DNA from: Myxococcales bacterium
GTDB taxonomy: Bacteria; Myxococcota_A; Polyangia; Polyangiales; Polyangiaceae
DNA: 64,000 nt
NCBI GenBank assembly: GCA_016706225.1
Contig: JADJKB010000008.1
Coordinates: forward strand, 682,001-746,000
Reading direction: 5' to 3'
A model generated the notes under the pieces. The model worked only from the letters and a program-made list of their open reading frames with translations. It made no database searches and had not been told where the DNA came from. Made by a program: the position numbers and the translations under genes. This document shows positions 28,845 through 38,476 of the stretch, in pieces (the stretch's first letter is position 1; each line of letters opens with the position of its first letter).

Positions 28845-30296
28845 TTGAAGCACAAGCTGCTCTTTGCCGCCGGGTTCCTCGCAAGCATCCTGGTCTGGTC
28901 CCCGGCCTTCGCCACCTGAGGCGCTTGAGTCAATCCGAACCTCCCGGTCGGGGGGTCTGCGCTCAACCTGCAACTCGGCGCGCGCGAGGCATTGCCGGAA
29001 GGCCTGACTCAGGTCGGGCTGTCCATGGCGTACGCGCGCTTTGCGGACGAGTACCGCGGCTCGGAGCGGCTCGATGGGGACTCGCCGCTGCTCGAGGCCT
29101 GGCTCACCGCGCTGTCGTTGCGGCACTACTTCGGCCAGGGGTTCGCGCTCGATCTCACCCTTCCGGCCGGTACCATTCGCGTCGAGCCGGGTGATGAGCA
29201 ACCGACCCGACGCCTGTCCGGCTTCGGCGATCTGGAGCTGGGCGCGGGCTACGATTTCGCGGCGCTGTGGGGCGCGGGTGGCTACAACCCGAGCCTCACG
29301 CTGCACGCCGGCCTCGGGCTGCCGACGGGGCGCCAGGCGACGCTGGGCGAAGAGGGCGGCAGTGTCCCGCCGAACATCCTCGCGCTCGGCTACGGCGCCT
29401 ACAGCGGGAGCGCAGAGCTGCGCCTCACCCAGTTCGTGTCGCGTTATCTGGGTGTCTCGCCGAACGTGTCGTTGCGCGCGCCCTTTGGCGCCAGCGAGGC
29501 GGGGCTCCGGAGCGGCGGGACGTACGTCGTCGGGGCCGATGCCCTCGTCGTGCCGACGAGCTACCTGGTGGTGAGTCTCGGCGCGCTGCTCCAGTCGCGC
29601 ACCCATTCGGAGGAGCAGTTCGAGGGCCGCGTGCTCAACTCCGGCGGAACCGGGATCTTCGCGACGGGCGCGGTGAACGTGCGGGCGAACCAGCGGGTCG
29701 CGCTCGGAGTCGGCGGACGGCTCCCGCTGAGCACCTACGCCTACGGTCAGCAGATCAGCGAGAGCTTCTCCCTCTTCGCCAGCGTGAGTGTTTCATTCGG
29801 CGGCGCGTCCGACGAGGACGAAGACGAGCACGAACACGGCGCGGAGCACGAACACGGCGCGGAGCACGAGCACGGCGCGGAGCACGGCGCGGAGCACGAA
29901 CACGGCGCAGAGCGCGAACACGGCGCGGCCAAGACGGCGGCGCGCGGTGACGTGTCCGACGCCGCCACCGGCGGGGTGAGCTTCGCGCTCGACAAGACCC
30001 TCACACCGGGAAAGATCACGGTCGTGGACTTCTGGGCGGACTGGTGTCACCCGTGCAAACACATCGCGGCTCGCCTCGCCGAGCTCGCAGCGTCGCACCG
30101 TGAGCTCGCCGTGCGCCGGGTCGAGGTGCCGGACTTCGATGCGCCGGTGGCGCGCGAGCACCTGCCCAAGGTGAGCAGCCTGCCGCAGCTCTGGATCTTC
30201 GACGCCGCCGGCAAGCGCCGCGCCGTGGTCACCACGGAGGCGGCGATGGAGCGCGAAATTACGCGACTGCTCGGCGAGCAACGCGCCCGCGACTGA
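28845..30296 (+). CDS. Beta-barrel protein fused to thioredoxin domain; two in-frame TGA codons
   Basis: The frame opens at TTG 28845 (GGAAG upstream) with a signal peptide (KHKLLFAAGF to SPAFA). It meets TGA at 28917 and again at 28926, then continues unchanged as VNPNLPVGGSALNLQ into about 435 more residues. The body resembles an outer-membrane beta-barrel (alternating strands, GFGDLELGAGYDF). An EHEHGA repeat of 18-bp units (29823-29931) links to a C-terminal thioredoxin fold with WADWCHPCK. If the TGAs are real, only an internal start such as TTG 28992 is usable, without a signal. CGA-to-TGA and TGG-to-TGA transitions would explain both stops. Confidence 0.7.
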
Positions 30297-30308
30297 GCGC
30301 GTGGTACG

Positions 30309-33300
30309 TTGTTCGACTCCGTGCCTGCGTCCGGCTCACTCTCCAAGTTTCACGAGCCGGTACGCGTCTGGTTCCAGGAAGCACTCGGTGCGCCGACGCG
30401 GGTGCAAGAGCGGGGCTGGAAGCCGCTCTGCGCGGGCCGCTCCGCGCTGCTGCTCGCACCAACCGGCTCTGGCAAGACGCTGGCCGCGTTCCTCGCGGCG
30501 CTCGACCGCCTGGCGTTTCGTCCCGAGCCGGCCAAGAAGGAGCGCCTCTCGGTGCTCTACGTCTCGCCGCTGAAGGCGCTGGCCGTCGACATCGAGAAGA
30601 ACCTGCGCGCGCCCATCAACGGGATCCGCGCGGTCAGCGCGCGCCTCGGGTTGCCCTGTCGCGACGTCGCCGTGGCGATTCGAACCGGTGATACCCCCGC
30701 CAAGGAGCGCGCAGCCTTTGCCCGCGCGCCCGCCGACATCCTGATCACCACCCCCGAGTCGCTCTACCTGCTCTTGACCAGCGAGGCACGCGAGCGCCTG
30801 CTGAGTGTCGATACCGTGATCGTGGACGAGATCCACTCCCTTGCAGGCAGCAAGCGCGGCGCTCATTTGTTCCTGTCCCTGGAGCGGCTCGAGGCGCTCC
30901 GGTCCGGGCGCCCGCCGCTCGTGCGCGTGGGTCTCAGCGCGACCCAGCGGCCGCTCGGCGAGATCGCGCGACTCCTGGGCGGCGGTGAGCTCGCCGGCGA
31001 GCTCTGGAGCCCGCGTCCGGTGGAGATCGTGGACGCCTCGGCGGGCAAGGCCCTCGAGCTGTCCGTGGAGGTGCCGATCGAAGACATGGCCCGGCTGGCC
31101 GGAGTCGCGACCGACGAGGGGGGCAAGGGCGAACCCTCGATCTGGCCGGCGATCCACCCGCGCCTGGTGGAGCTGGTGCGCGCGCATCGTTCGACCATGA
31201 TCTTCGTGAACAGCCGTCGGCTCGCCGAGCGCCTGGCCGGTGCACTGAACGAGACCGCCGGGGAGACGCTGGCCCTCGCGCACCACGGCTCCGTCGCCAA
31301 GGAGCAGCGCAAGCAGATCGAGGACCGGCTGAAGTCCGGACAACTGCCCGCCATCGTCGCCACGAGCTCCCTCGAGCTGGGCATCGACATGGGTGCGGTC
31401 GATCTGGTGATTCAGATCGAGGCGCCCCCGAGTGTGTCGTCGGGGATCCAGCGCATCGGTCGGGCCGGGCACCAGGTCGGCGCGCCGTCCAAGGGCGTCA
31501 TCGTGCCCAAGTATCGCGGTGATCTCCTGGCGTCGGCGGCGGCCGTTCCGTGCATGCTCGAAGGCAAGGTCGAGGCGACGACCTACCCGCGAAACCCCCT
31601 CGACGTCCTGGCTCAGCAGATCGTGGCGGTGACCAGCATGGCGCCCATCGGCGTCGACGCGCTGTTCGAGCTCGTGCGCCGCGCGGCGCCGTTCGCCGAG
31701 CTGCCGCGGGAGGCCTTCGAAGGCGTGCTCGACATGCTCGCGGGGCGGTATCCGTCGGATGAGTTCGCCGAGCTGCGGCCTCGGCTGACCTGGGATCGCG
31801 TGGACGGAACGCTGCGGGCGCGGCGCGGGGCCAAGCGCCTGGCCGTCGTCAATGCTGGCACCATCCCGGACCGCGGCCTCTACGGGGTGTTCCTGGCTGG
31901 CACCGAGGAGCGCCCGGTGCGGGTTGGTGAGCTCGACGAAGAGATGGTGTTCGAGTGCCGCCCCGGTGAGGTGTTCGTGCTCGGCGCCTCGTCGTGGCGC
32001 ATCGAGGACATCACCCACGATCGCGTGCTCGTGACGCCGGCTCCCGGGGAGCCGGGTCGCATGCCCTTCTGGCACGGCGATCGACCGGGTCGCTCCGTCG
32101 AGCTCGGTTACGCAATGGGAGCGCTCGCTCGTCGGCTCGCCGGCAAACAGCGGCCGTCCGCCGCAGAGCTTGCTGCGAAGCATGCGCTCGGAGAGAGCGC
32201 GGCGAGGAACCTGCAGGCCTACGTCCTGGAACAGCTGGAAGCGACTGGCGTCGTGCCGAGTGATCAGAGCTGGGTCATCGAGCGCTTCATCGACGAAGTC
32301 GGCGACTACCGAGTGTGTCTGCTCAGCCCCTTTGGCTCGCGGGTCCACGCGCCGCTCGCCCTGGCCCTGGCGGAGAGCTTCCGGCGCGAGCACGCCGCGG
32401 AGATCGAGACCACCTGGTCCGACGACGGCATCGTGTTCCGCTTCCCTGAGAGTGATGCACCGCCGGACGTCGCGGCGCTGCTGCCGAAGGCGGACGAGAT
32501 AGAAGATCTGCTCATTGGCAGCATCGGCACGAGCTCGCTGTTTGCCTCCCGCTTTCGCGAGAACGCCGCGCGCGCGCTGCTCTTGCCGCGGCGCTATCCG
32601 GGCAAACGCAGCCCACTCTGGGCCCAGCGCAAGCGGGCGGCGGATCTGCTGGCGGTGGCCGCGCGATACGGCAGTTTCCCGATCTTGCTCGAGACCTATC
32701 GCGAGTGCCTGAAGGACGTGTTCGACGTGCCGGGTCTCGTGGAGCTGCTCCGGCGAGTGGAGTCCCGGCGCCTCGCGCTCCGCACCGTCGATACTCGGCG
32801 GGCGTCGCCCTTCGCGGCGGCGCTGCTGTTCGGTTACGCAGGCAACTTCATCTACGACGGAGACGCGCCGCTGGCGGAGCGCCGCGCCCGTGCGCTCAGC
32901 CTCGATCACGCTCAACTGCGGGACCTGCTGGGCGAGGCCGAGCTGCGCGAGCTGCTCGATGCCGAAGCCATCGAGACCACCGAGCGGGAGCTTGGGCGTC
33001 TGAGTCGACCGGTGCCGGCTCACGCTGACGCGGTCCACGATCTGTTGCTCGCCCTCGGTCCCTTGTCGCGCGACGAGCTCGCGGCGCGCTTGCTCGAGGG
33101 CGCAGATGTCTCGGCGCTCGTCCTCGAGCTCGGACGCGAGGGGCGTGTGTTCGAGCTGCCCATCGGCGAGCAGAGACGTTGGGCAGCGGTCGAGGATCTC
33201 GGACGCCTGCGGGACGCGCTCGGGGTCGTGCCGCCGCTCGGGGTCCCGAGCGCGTTCACGGAGTCGGTCTCGGACGCACTCGGTGATCTGGTGTCGCGTC

Positions 33301-34793
33301 ACGCGCGAACCCACGGGCCCTTCCGGGCCGACGCGCTCGCCGGGCGTTTCGGCGCGGGGGTCGGGCCCGTCACCGCTGCGCTCGAGCGCCTGGCGGAGCG
33401 CGGGCGGGTGGTCGAAGGGGAGTTCCTGCCCGGCGGACGCGGCCGCGAGTGGTGCGACGTCGAGGTCTTGCGCATCATCAAGCGCCGCTCCCTGGCCAAG
33501 CTGCGAAAGCAGATCGAGCCGGTCGACGCGCGAACCCTGGCGCGCTTCCTGGGTGAGTGGCACGAGCTGGATCGCCAGGCGTATGGTCCGGACTCGCTGG
33601 CCGTCGTGATGGAACGGCTCGAAGGTGCGCCGCTGGTCGCGTCGGTGCTCGAGACAGAAATCCTGCCCGCGCGCCTTCGGGGGTACGACGCCTCACATCT
33701 CGATGCGCTGTGCGCGAGCGGTGAGCTGCTCTGGCGCGGACTCGAGTCCGTAGGCGACAAGGACGGGCGCATCGGGTTCTTCTTCGCCGATCGCTACGCA
33801 CTGCTCGCGCCCGTGCCCGGCCGCGTGGAGGGTGAGCTGGCGGAGAAGCTCCGCGCCGAGCTGGGTCGGAGAGGGGCCTCGTTCTTCCACGAGCTCGTGT
33901 CCGGCGTCGGGGCGTTTGCGCCCGAAGTGTTCGACACGATCTGGGACATGGTGTGGGCGGGCGAGGTGACCAACGACACGCTGGGCCCGTTGCGCTCGCG
34001 TTTGACCCACGAGCGGGCGAAGGGGCGGCGCGAGCGCATCCTGGGACGGCGCTCCCATCGGCTGGGCCCGCCGGGCAGCGAGGGACGCTGGGCACTCTTG
34101 CCGAGCGTCGCCGAACGCTCGGAGACCGAGCGACAGCTCGCGCTCGCGGAGTGTCTGCTCGAGCGACATGGAGTGCTCACTCGCGAGGCGGTCCACGCCG
34201 AGGGGCTGACCGGCGGGTTCTCGGCGGTGTACTCCGTGCTCAAGGCGCTGGAAGAGCGGGGCCGGGTGCGCCGCGGGTATTTCGTGGTGGGCCTCGGCGG
34301 CACGCAGTTCGCGCGTCCCGGGGCTGAAGATCGCCTGCGCGCGCTGCGCGCTCCGGGCGACACGCCGCGGGCGTTCGTGCTGTCGGCGACCGATCCCGCG
34401 AACCCCTACGGCGCAGTGGTGCCCTGGCCCGACGGACCGGAGAGCCTGCGGCCGCAGCGCGCAGGTGGGGCGAGTGTGATCTTGGTCGACGGGGCGCTCT
34501 GCGGATATCTCGCGCGAGGGGACACGAGGCTCACCACGTTCTTGCCCGCCGACGAACCGGAGCGCGGCGTGGCGGGGCGAGCGCTGGCACACGCGCTGTT
34601 CGAGCTATTTGGCCGCGGGCGACGGGCGCTGGTCCTGGCGGAGATCGACGGGGGACCTGCCACCGTGAGCCCGGTCGCGCGATACCTGCTCGACGCCGGC
34701 TTCAGCGTCGCAAACGCGGGGCTGTTCGCCAGGGCGAGCGGGCGCACGCCGGCGCTGGCGGAGAGCGTGACGGTCGCGTTGCCGCGGGCCTGA
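30309..34793 (+). CDS. lhr: Lhr-family ATP-dependent helicase
   Basis: At 1494 residues it has the full length expected of Lhr (large helicase-related, superfamily 2). Motifs in order: I at 51-57 (PTGSGKT), Ia (YVSPLKALAVD), II as DEIH at 173-176, III (LSATQRP), then the second RecA domain with SSLELGIDMG and QRIGRAGHQ. The long C terminus fits the winged-helix and Lhr-CTD regions. Established knowledge: Lhr proteins translocate 3'-5' on single-stranded DNA and take part in repair. The start could be TTG 30309 or GTG 30321. No frame disruption is seen. Confidence 0.92.
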   Translation: MFDSVPASGSLSKFHEPVRVWFQEALGAPTRVQERGWKPLCAGRSALLLAPTGSGKTLAAFLAALDRLAFRPEPAKKERLSVLYVSPLKALAVDIEKNLRAPINGIRAVSARLGLPCRDVAVAIRTGDTPAKERAAFARAPADILITTPESLYLLLTSEARERLLSVDTVIVDEIHSLAGSKRGAHLFLSLERLEALRSGRPPLVRVGLSATQRPLGEIARLLGGGELAGELWSPRPVEIVDASAGKALELSVEVPIEDMARLAGVATDEGGKGEPSIWPAIHPRLVELVRAHRSTMIFVNSRRLAERLAGALNETAGETLALAHHGSVAKEQRKQIEDRLKSGQLPAIVATSSLELGIDMGAVDLVIQIEAPPSVSSGIQRIGRAGHQVGAPSKGVIVPKYRGDLLASAAAVPCMLEGKVEATTYPRNPLDVLAQQIVAVTSMAPIGVDALFELVRRAAPFAELPREAFEGVLDMLAGRYPSDEFAELRPRLTWDRVDGTLRARRGAKRLAVVNAGTIPDRGLYGVFLAGTEERPVRVGELDEEMVFECRPGEVFVLGASSWRIEDITHDRVLVTPAPGEPGRMPFWHGDRPGRSVELGYAMGALARRLAGKQRPSAAELAAKHALGESAARNLQAYVLEQLEATGVVPSDQSWVIERFIDEVGDYRVCLLSPFGSRVHAPLALALAESFRREHAAEIETTWSDDGIVFRFPESDAPPDVAALLPKADEIEDLLIGSIGTSSLFASRFRENAARALLLPRRYPGKRSPLWAQRKRAADLLAVAARYGSFPILLETYRECLKDVFDVPGLVELLRRVESRRLALRTVDTRRASPFAAALLFGYAGNFIYDGDAPLAERRARALSLDHAQLRDLLGEAELRELLDAEAIETTERELGRLSRPVPAHADAVHDLLLALGPLSRDELAARLLEGADVSALVLELGREGRVFELPIGEQRRWAAVEDLGRLRDALGVVPPLGVPSAFTESVSDALGDLVSRHARTHGPFRADALAGRFGAGVGPVTAALERLAERGRVVEGEFLPGGRGREWCDVEVLRIIKRRSLAKLRKQIEPVDARTLARFLGEWHELDRQAYGPDSLAVVMERLEGAPLVASVLETEILPARLRGYDASHLDALCASGELLWRGLESVGDKDGRIGFFFADRYALLAPVPGRVEGELAEKLRAELGRRGASFFHELVSGVGAFAPEVFDTIWDMVWAGEVTNDTLGPLRSRLTHERAKGRRERILGRRSHRLGPPGSEGRWALLPSVAERSETERQLALAECLLERHGVLTREAVHAEGLTGGFSAVYSVLKALEERGRVRRGYFVVGLGGTQFARPGAEDRLRALRAPGDTPRAFVLSATDPANPYGAVVPWPDGPESLRPQRAGGASVILVDGALCGYLARGDTRLTTFLPADEPERGVAGRALAHALFELFGRGRRALVLAEIDGGPATVSPVARYLLDAGFSVANAGLFARASGRTPALAESVTVALPRA

Positions 34794-34893
34794 GGGCCTG
34801 CGGGTCGTCGCGAGCTCAGCGGCTCAGGTCGACCCAAGACACGGGCGGGCGCCGCCACCGAGCGCCCGCTGCTTCGAGCGTCGCCCTCGCTCT

Positions 34894-35955
34894 TCACCAC
34901 TGCCCGTCGCGCACCATGTGGCGGGCGAGCAGGTAGAGCTTCTTGACCACTCCTGGCTCGAGGCTGGTGTCGTCCTGCAGGGGCAGCGAGCTCAGCGCTT
35001 CATCCAGCTGTTTGACGCTCTTGACCCCTTTCAAGGTCGAGCTGCCGCGCAAGCTCGACAGCCCTTCGTCGTACAGCTCGAACCAGGGCAGCCCGTGGCG
35101 TCGGTACTCCTTCGCAGTGACGGGGCTCTCGGGTGGACGCTCACCGGTGATCTCCCGCCACAGTTCGCTGTTCACGATGTGTACGAAGACGCGTCCGCTT
35201 GCGTTGGTGTCCCAGCTGTCGATGCCATGGGGATCCGGGTAGACCTTCTGCTCCATGCTGCCGCCCGCGGCGAGCCCCATCGCGCCAGCGGCCCGCGCCC
35301 GTCCGCCCTTGGCGGGGGAGCGATAGGCGGAGCCGAGGGGCGCGCCGCACGCCATCGGCGGCGGCGGCGCGCCGCTCGGCGCGGCGCAACACCCTGCGAG
35401 CGCCGACTGCTCGTCGAGCCCGCTGCTCCGTCGAATGGGGAAGCGGCCAGGCTTGGGCGCGTGCACTTGCAGCTGGATGCCACCAAAACGCTCCTCACCC
35501 GTGACCTGTCCTTCGACGGTGTAACCCATGCCGAGCGGCATCGCGATGAACTGACGGATCTTGCCGTTGCCGATCGAGATCCCATCGAGCCACGGTTGGG
35601 GAGGTGCGACCAGATAGTCTTGCGGTTCGTCGTGGAGGCTCTGGCTCCAGGTCTTGCCGGTGAGCGCACACACCTTGCCGACGGCGATCTTGACGGCGTG
35701 CGGCATCAGACTGCCGAACGACAGCCACATGGCCTCGCGCTGATACATCGGCACGAAGACCCCGCCGTGCTCCAGCCACTCGGCGGGGACGCGAGCTTGG
35801 TAGTCGTCCACGCGCCGGACCGGGAACGCACCGAGGCCGGGAGGAAGGGGATAACTACGCCCGTCGTCCGGGATGCGCAGGGTGCGCTGAAAGCGGATGC
35901 TGAAATCGTCACCAAACGACACACAGTCGTTCTTCACCTGAACGTCGAGTTTCAT
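34894..35955 (-). CDS. Conserved hypothetical protein
   Basis: A 353-residue protein of a family I cannot name. The start at ATG 35955 is supported by AAGGAG upstream. It lacks a signal peptide and membrane helices. The N-terminal half has clear globular character (YQREAMWLSF, TGKTWSQSLHDEPQDY, FIAMPLGMGYTVEGQVTGEE). A low-complexity Ala/Pro/Gly stretch lies mid-protein (about 195-235). A helical C terminus ends LYLLARHMVRDGQW. Divergent from the ECF sigma gene at 36131. Confidence 0.75.
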   Translation of the reverse strand: MKLDVQVKNDCVSFGDDFSIRFQRTLRIPDDGRSYPLPPGLGAFPVRRVDDYQARVPAEWLEHGGVFVPMYQREAMWLSFGSLMPHAVKIAVGKVCALTGKTWSQSLHDEPQDYLVAPPQPWLDGISIGNGKIRQFIAMPLGMGYTVEGQVTGEERFGGIQLQVHAPKPGRFPIRRSSGLDEQSALAGCCAAPSGAPPPPMACGAPLGSAYRSPAKGGRARAAGAMGLAAGGSMEQKVYPDPHGIDSWDTNASGRVFVHIVNSELWREITGERPPESPVTAKEYRRHGLPWFELYDEGLSSLRGSSTLKGVKSVKQLDEALSSLPLQDDTSLEPGVVKKLYLLARHMVRDGQW

Positions 35956-36130
35956 CCTGAGCTCCTTCTTCGGGCGCCGATGTTGGGCCCCGTGGAGACC
36001 GACGCGGGGCTCGCCTCGGCTGTCACCAGGGAGCAGCGCGGGTGCTGTAAGTGTTGGAAGTTGATGAAGGTCCTGCCACGCGAGGGAGAACGTGTGACAG
36101 ATCCCGGCCCTGGCGCGTCTACTCGCTTTT

Positions 36131-37180
36131 GTGGACGCGCTAGCCCCCGGCTTCGAGCTCTCGACCCTGGTCGCCGCGGGCGATCTGCGGCGGGCCGGCG
36201 AGTGGCTGGTTGCGCGCCACGCCCGGGACGTCATCAGCCTGTGTCGCAGCATGCTGCGCGAACGCGAGCTGGCCGAGGACGTCGCGCAAGACGTGTTCGC
36301 GCAGGCGTTCACTCATCTCCGAGGATACCGTGGCGAGGCGTCCCCTCGCACCTGGCTTCTGGCCATCGCGCGCAATCGCTGCATCGATCAACTGCGGCGC
36401 AGTCAGCGGGAGCCCTGGGACGACGCGGGCGAAGGCGGCGAGCCCGACGAGCACGCCGACGACGCGCCGCTCCCCGCGGAGCTGCTCGTGCGGCGCGATG
36501 ACGTGGACGCCGCGCTCTCGGAGCTTGCGGAAGGAGAGCGTGCGCTGATCGTGTTGCGGTTTCGTCTTGGGCTCGAGTATCCGGAGCTCGCGCTGGTGTT
36601 TGGTCTGCGGGAGGGCACAGTGCGCATGCGCTTGTCGCGCGCGCTCGCCAAGATGCGCGACCGGCTCGAGCTTCGCGATCAGGTGGTTGGCGCACCCAGC
36701 TACGAGCTGGACGAAGCCGTGATGCCGGCCGCGCGCGGGCGAGCTGCCGGGTCCGCGGCACACTTGCTTCCACCGCCCGCTCCTGCCGCCTTCGCCTCCC
36801 CCGAGGAAGCAGCGGGCTCGAACGCGCCGACCGGCGCTCCGGTCCCACTGGCCGGCGCTCCGTTGCCGCCGACCGGCGCTCCGCCCCCGCCGATCATGAG
36901 GGCGGGTTCGGCCCGGGCGTCGGCAGTGCCGGCGGCCGGGGAGGCGCCTGCGCGCCGCAAGGGCGGCGGTTTGCTCGAGCGAGTGAAGGACTTCCTCGGC
37001 AGGCCGAGCGAGTCAGGCTCGGGTGGTGCGCCCTCGGTCCGCGCGTCGGCGGCGCCGCTGCCCCTCGCTGGTGTGGCATCGACGCCGTTTGCGCTCGCGC
37101 TCGCGCCTGAAGATGATGAGCCGAGCGCGAGTTTCGGGGAGAAGCTCTTGCGCTTGATGGCGGGGTTGCCGGGGCGGTAG
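36131..37180 (+). CDS. ECF-type sigma-70 factor with long C-terminal tail
   Basis: A 349-residue protein. Region 2 is clear (ELAEDVAQDVFAQAF, RTWLLAIARNRCIDQLRR), an acidic linker follows, then region 4 (ERALIVLRFRLGLEYPELA, LREGTVRMRLSRALAKMRD), ending at about residue 190. The remaining roughly 160 residues are Pro/Ala/Gly-rich with a repeated GAP(L/V)P motif. This tail is much longer than the usual ECF factor of about 190 residues and may be a regulatory extension. No anti-sigma gene is adjacent. Start GTG 36131 assumed. Confidence 0.85.
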   Translation: MDALAPGFELSTLVAAGDLRRAGEWLVARHARDVISLCRSMLRERELAEDVAQDVFAQAFTHLRGYRGEASPRTWLLAIARNRCIDQLRRSQREPWDDAGEGGEPDEHADDAPLPAELLVRRDDVDAALSELAEGERALIVLRFRLGLEYPELALVFGLREGTVRMRLSRALAKMRDRLELRDQVVGAPSYELDEAVMPAARGRAAGSAAHLLPPPAPAAFASPEEAAGSNAPTGAPVPLAGAPLPPTGAPPPPIMRAGSARASAVPAAGEAPARRKGGGLLERVKDFLGRPSESGSGGAPSVRASAAPLPLAGVASTPFALALAPEDDEPSASFGEKLLRLMAGLPGR

Positions 37181-37223
37181 GCGGGAGCGGGCAGCCGCCG
37201 CGACTGCGGGTGCGGGAGCGAGG

Positions 37224-37241
37224 ACTTGCGCTGGCGCAAGT
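37224..37241. terminator. Hairpin between convergent genes
   Basis: A perfect inverted repeat, ACTTGCGC and GCGCAAGT with a 2-base centre, lies between the convergent stops of the sigma factor (37180) and the XRE gene (37279). There is no T-run. A bidirectional terminator role is inferred from position only. Confidence 0.4.
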
Positions 37242-37278
37242 GCGGGAGCGGGTGTGTGAGGCGGCAATCGCGGCAGGC

Positions 37279-37833
37279 TCATCCCGCCGGCTTGAGCAAC
37301 ACCACCGAGTAACCGACAGCCAGCTTGGTTGCTGGGTTGCCGTAGGAGTGTTTCTGGTCGCCACGGAACACGGCCACGTCGCCCGGTGCCAGGCGCAGCG
37401 TCTCGCCGTGAGTGGTCAGCTCGATCTCGCCGCTCTCACACGTGAGGTACTCGCGGGTCCCCGGCGTGTGCGGCACTCCGATCAAACGTGCGCCGTGCGG
37501 CAGCTCGAGCCGCTCGATCTGCGTGTTCGGTAGGTTGTCGGGCAGCAGCGAGCGCACCAGCACTCGCCCCCGGGAGCGCGAAGGTAGGCTGCCCTTGGGG
37601 TAGAGCTTCACGTCGGCGCGCGGTGAGGCGATCAGCTCCTCGAGCGGAACCTCCAGGGCGGCCGCCACGCTGTGCAGCACGCCCAGCGTCGGATTTGCCA
37701 TGCCGGACTCCAGATTCGCCCAGGTGGCGCGGGGCAGGGACGCGAGCTTCGAGACCTGGGCCTGGGTCATGCCCCGGGCCTGGCGCAGCTCCTTCACGTT
37801 GTGGGCGAGGCGAGTCGCGAGGTCATCGGCCAT
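37279..37833 (-). CDS. XRE-family regulator with C-terminal cupin
   Basis: A 184-residue regulator. An N-terminal HTH_3 domain (about residues 8-62: NVKELRQARGMTQAQVSKLA and the recognition-helix region RATWANLESG) is joined to a cupin fold (about 110-180: TPGTREYLTCESGEIEL, LAPGDVAVFRGDQKHSY). Regulators of this HTH-cupin type usually sense a small ligand and control a neighbouring enzyme. The start at 37833 fits the HTH length. A 16-bp palindrome lies 18 bases upstream. The SDR that should be its divergent partner is truncated here; the intact copy is at 57549, beyond the integron block. Confidence 0.88.
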   Translation of the reverse strand: MADDLATRLAHNVKELRQARGMTQAQVSKLASLPRATWANLESGMANPTLGVLHSVAAALEVPLEELIASPRADVKLYPKGSLPSRSRGRVLVRSLLPDNLPNTQIERLELPHGARLIGVPHTPGTREYLTCESGEIELTTHGETLRLAPGDVAVFRGDQKHSYGNPATKLAVGYSVVLLKPAG

Positions 37834-37851
37834 GTTGCTCGAAGGGCATTC

Positions 37852-37867
37852 TGCCAATCAATTGGCA
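37852..37867. promoter_or_regulatory. Palindromic operator candidate upstream of XRE gene
   Basis: TGCCAAT and ATTGGCA arms of 7 bp with a 2-base centre, in the XRE/SDR divergent intergenic region. Position and symmetry suggest the autoregulatory site of the XRE-cupin protein. The right copy (57477-57492) keeps both arms and differs only in the centre. Confidence 0.6.
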
Positions 37868-37923
37868 CCGGTGACAGCATAATCACCAGGCCGCCGTAGT
37901 TTGCAGTGAGCAGAGGAGACAGC

Positions 37924-38006
37924 ATGCAAATCGAGGACAAAGCGGTCTTGATCACTGGGGCGAGCCGAGGGCTGGGGCGGGCGCTGGCGCTCGGGCTGGG
38001 TCGCGC
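37924..38006 (+). pseudogene. Truncated SDR oxidoreductase (first 27 codons)
   Basis: Identical to the start of the intact SDR at 57549, including the nucleotide-binding TGASRGLG motif. The match stops at 38006, after which unrelated Arg-rich sequence follows. It is a junction product of the 228-bp duplication. Confidence 0.85.
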
Positions 38007-38089
38007 GGGAGGTTCGGCAAGGCGCCGTGCGAAGCGCGGGAGGCCGCGTGAGGCTTCCAAACCAAGTCGCGTCCGTCCGCCTGCGACGG

Positions 38090-38157
38090 GCGCTCGGCGG
38101 GTCGTTCACCTTGACCGGCGGCAAGTCACCGGGCGGCGGGTCCAACGCGAGTTAGCC
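38090..38157 (+). other. Partial attC- or attI-like end, start of cassette array
   Basis: Ends in GGCGGGTCCAACGCG then GTTAGCC (38151-38157), matching the 3' arm and core site of the attC sites further right. The 5' arm is missing. It marks the first cassette junction. Whether it is a truncated attC or a divergent attI is open. Confidence 0.6.
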
Positions 38158-38197
38158 TGCCCTCGACAGGATGTACATGTGGGTGTACACTCGTCGC

Positions 38198-38476
38198 GTG
38201 TCGAAGAGCTACACCGTGGCGACTGCTCGGGCGAAGCTGGCCAAGATCGTTGATGAAGTCGAGTCCGGGAAGGAAGTCGAAATCACGCGGCGGGGAAAAA
38301 AGGTCGCCGTGGTGATGTCGGCCACGAGGTACGCCCGTCTGCGCGGCGATCGCGTGGCGTTCATGACAGCGTACGAGACCTTTCGCGAGGATACCGATTT
38401 GAGCCAGGTCGGAGTCGAGCCGGGCTGGGCGAAGGGGCTTCGTGATCGCGACGTGGGTCGAGGTGTCAAACTGTGA
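38198..38476 (+). CDS. Phd/YefM-type antitoxin
   Basis: About 92 residues from GTG 38198, or 101 from ATG 38171. The Phd fold is clear: KSYTVATARAKLAKIVDEVE, then KEVEITRRGKKVAVVMS. Antitoxins of this type bind their own promoter and neutralise a partner toxin. The stop overlaps the toxin start by four bases. First cassette of the array; toxin-antitoxin cassettes are common in chromosomal integrons and are thought to stabilise them. Confidence 0.85.
   Translation: MSKSYTVATARAKLAKIVDEVESGKEVEITRRGKKVAVVMSATRYARLRGDRVAFMTAYETFREDTDLSQVGVEPGWAKGLRDRDVGRGVKL

Larger units (their letters stand above)
37779..38006. repeat. 228-bp direct repeat, left copy
   Basis: Matches 57404-57631 with one visible difference (C at 37859, A at 57484). 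It covers the first 18 codons of the XRE gene, the intergenic palindrome and the first 27 codons of the SDR gene. The two copies bracket the 19.4-kb integron block. Confidence 0.93.

Noticed and set aside
30336..33563. Very long antisense open frame opposite lhr
   Set aside because: GC-driven shadow: the plus strand has a full-length helicase with all motifs, while the antisense product has no recognisable domain.
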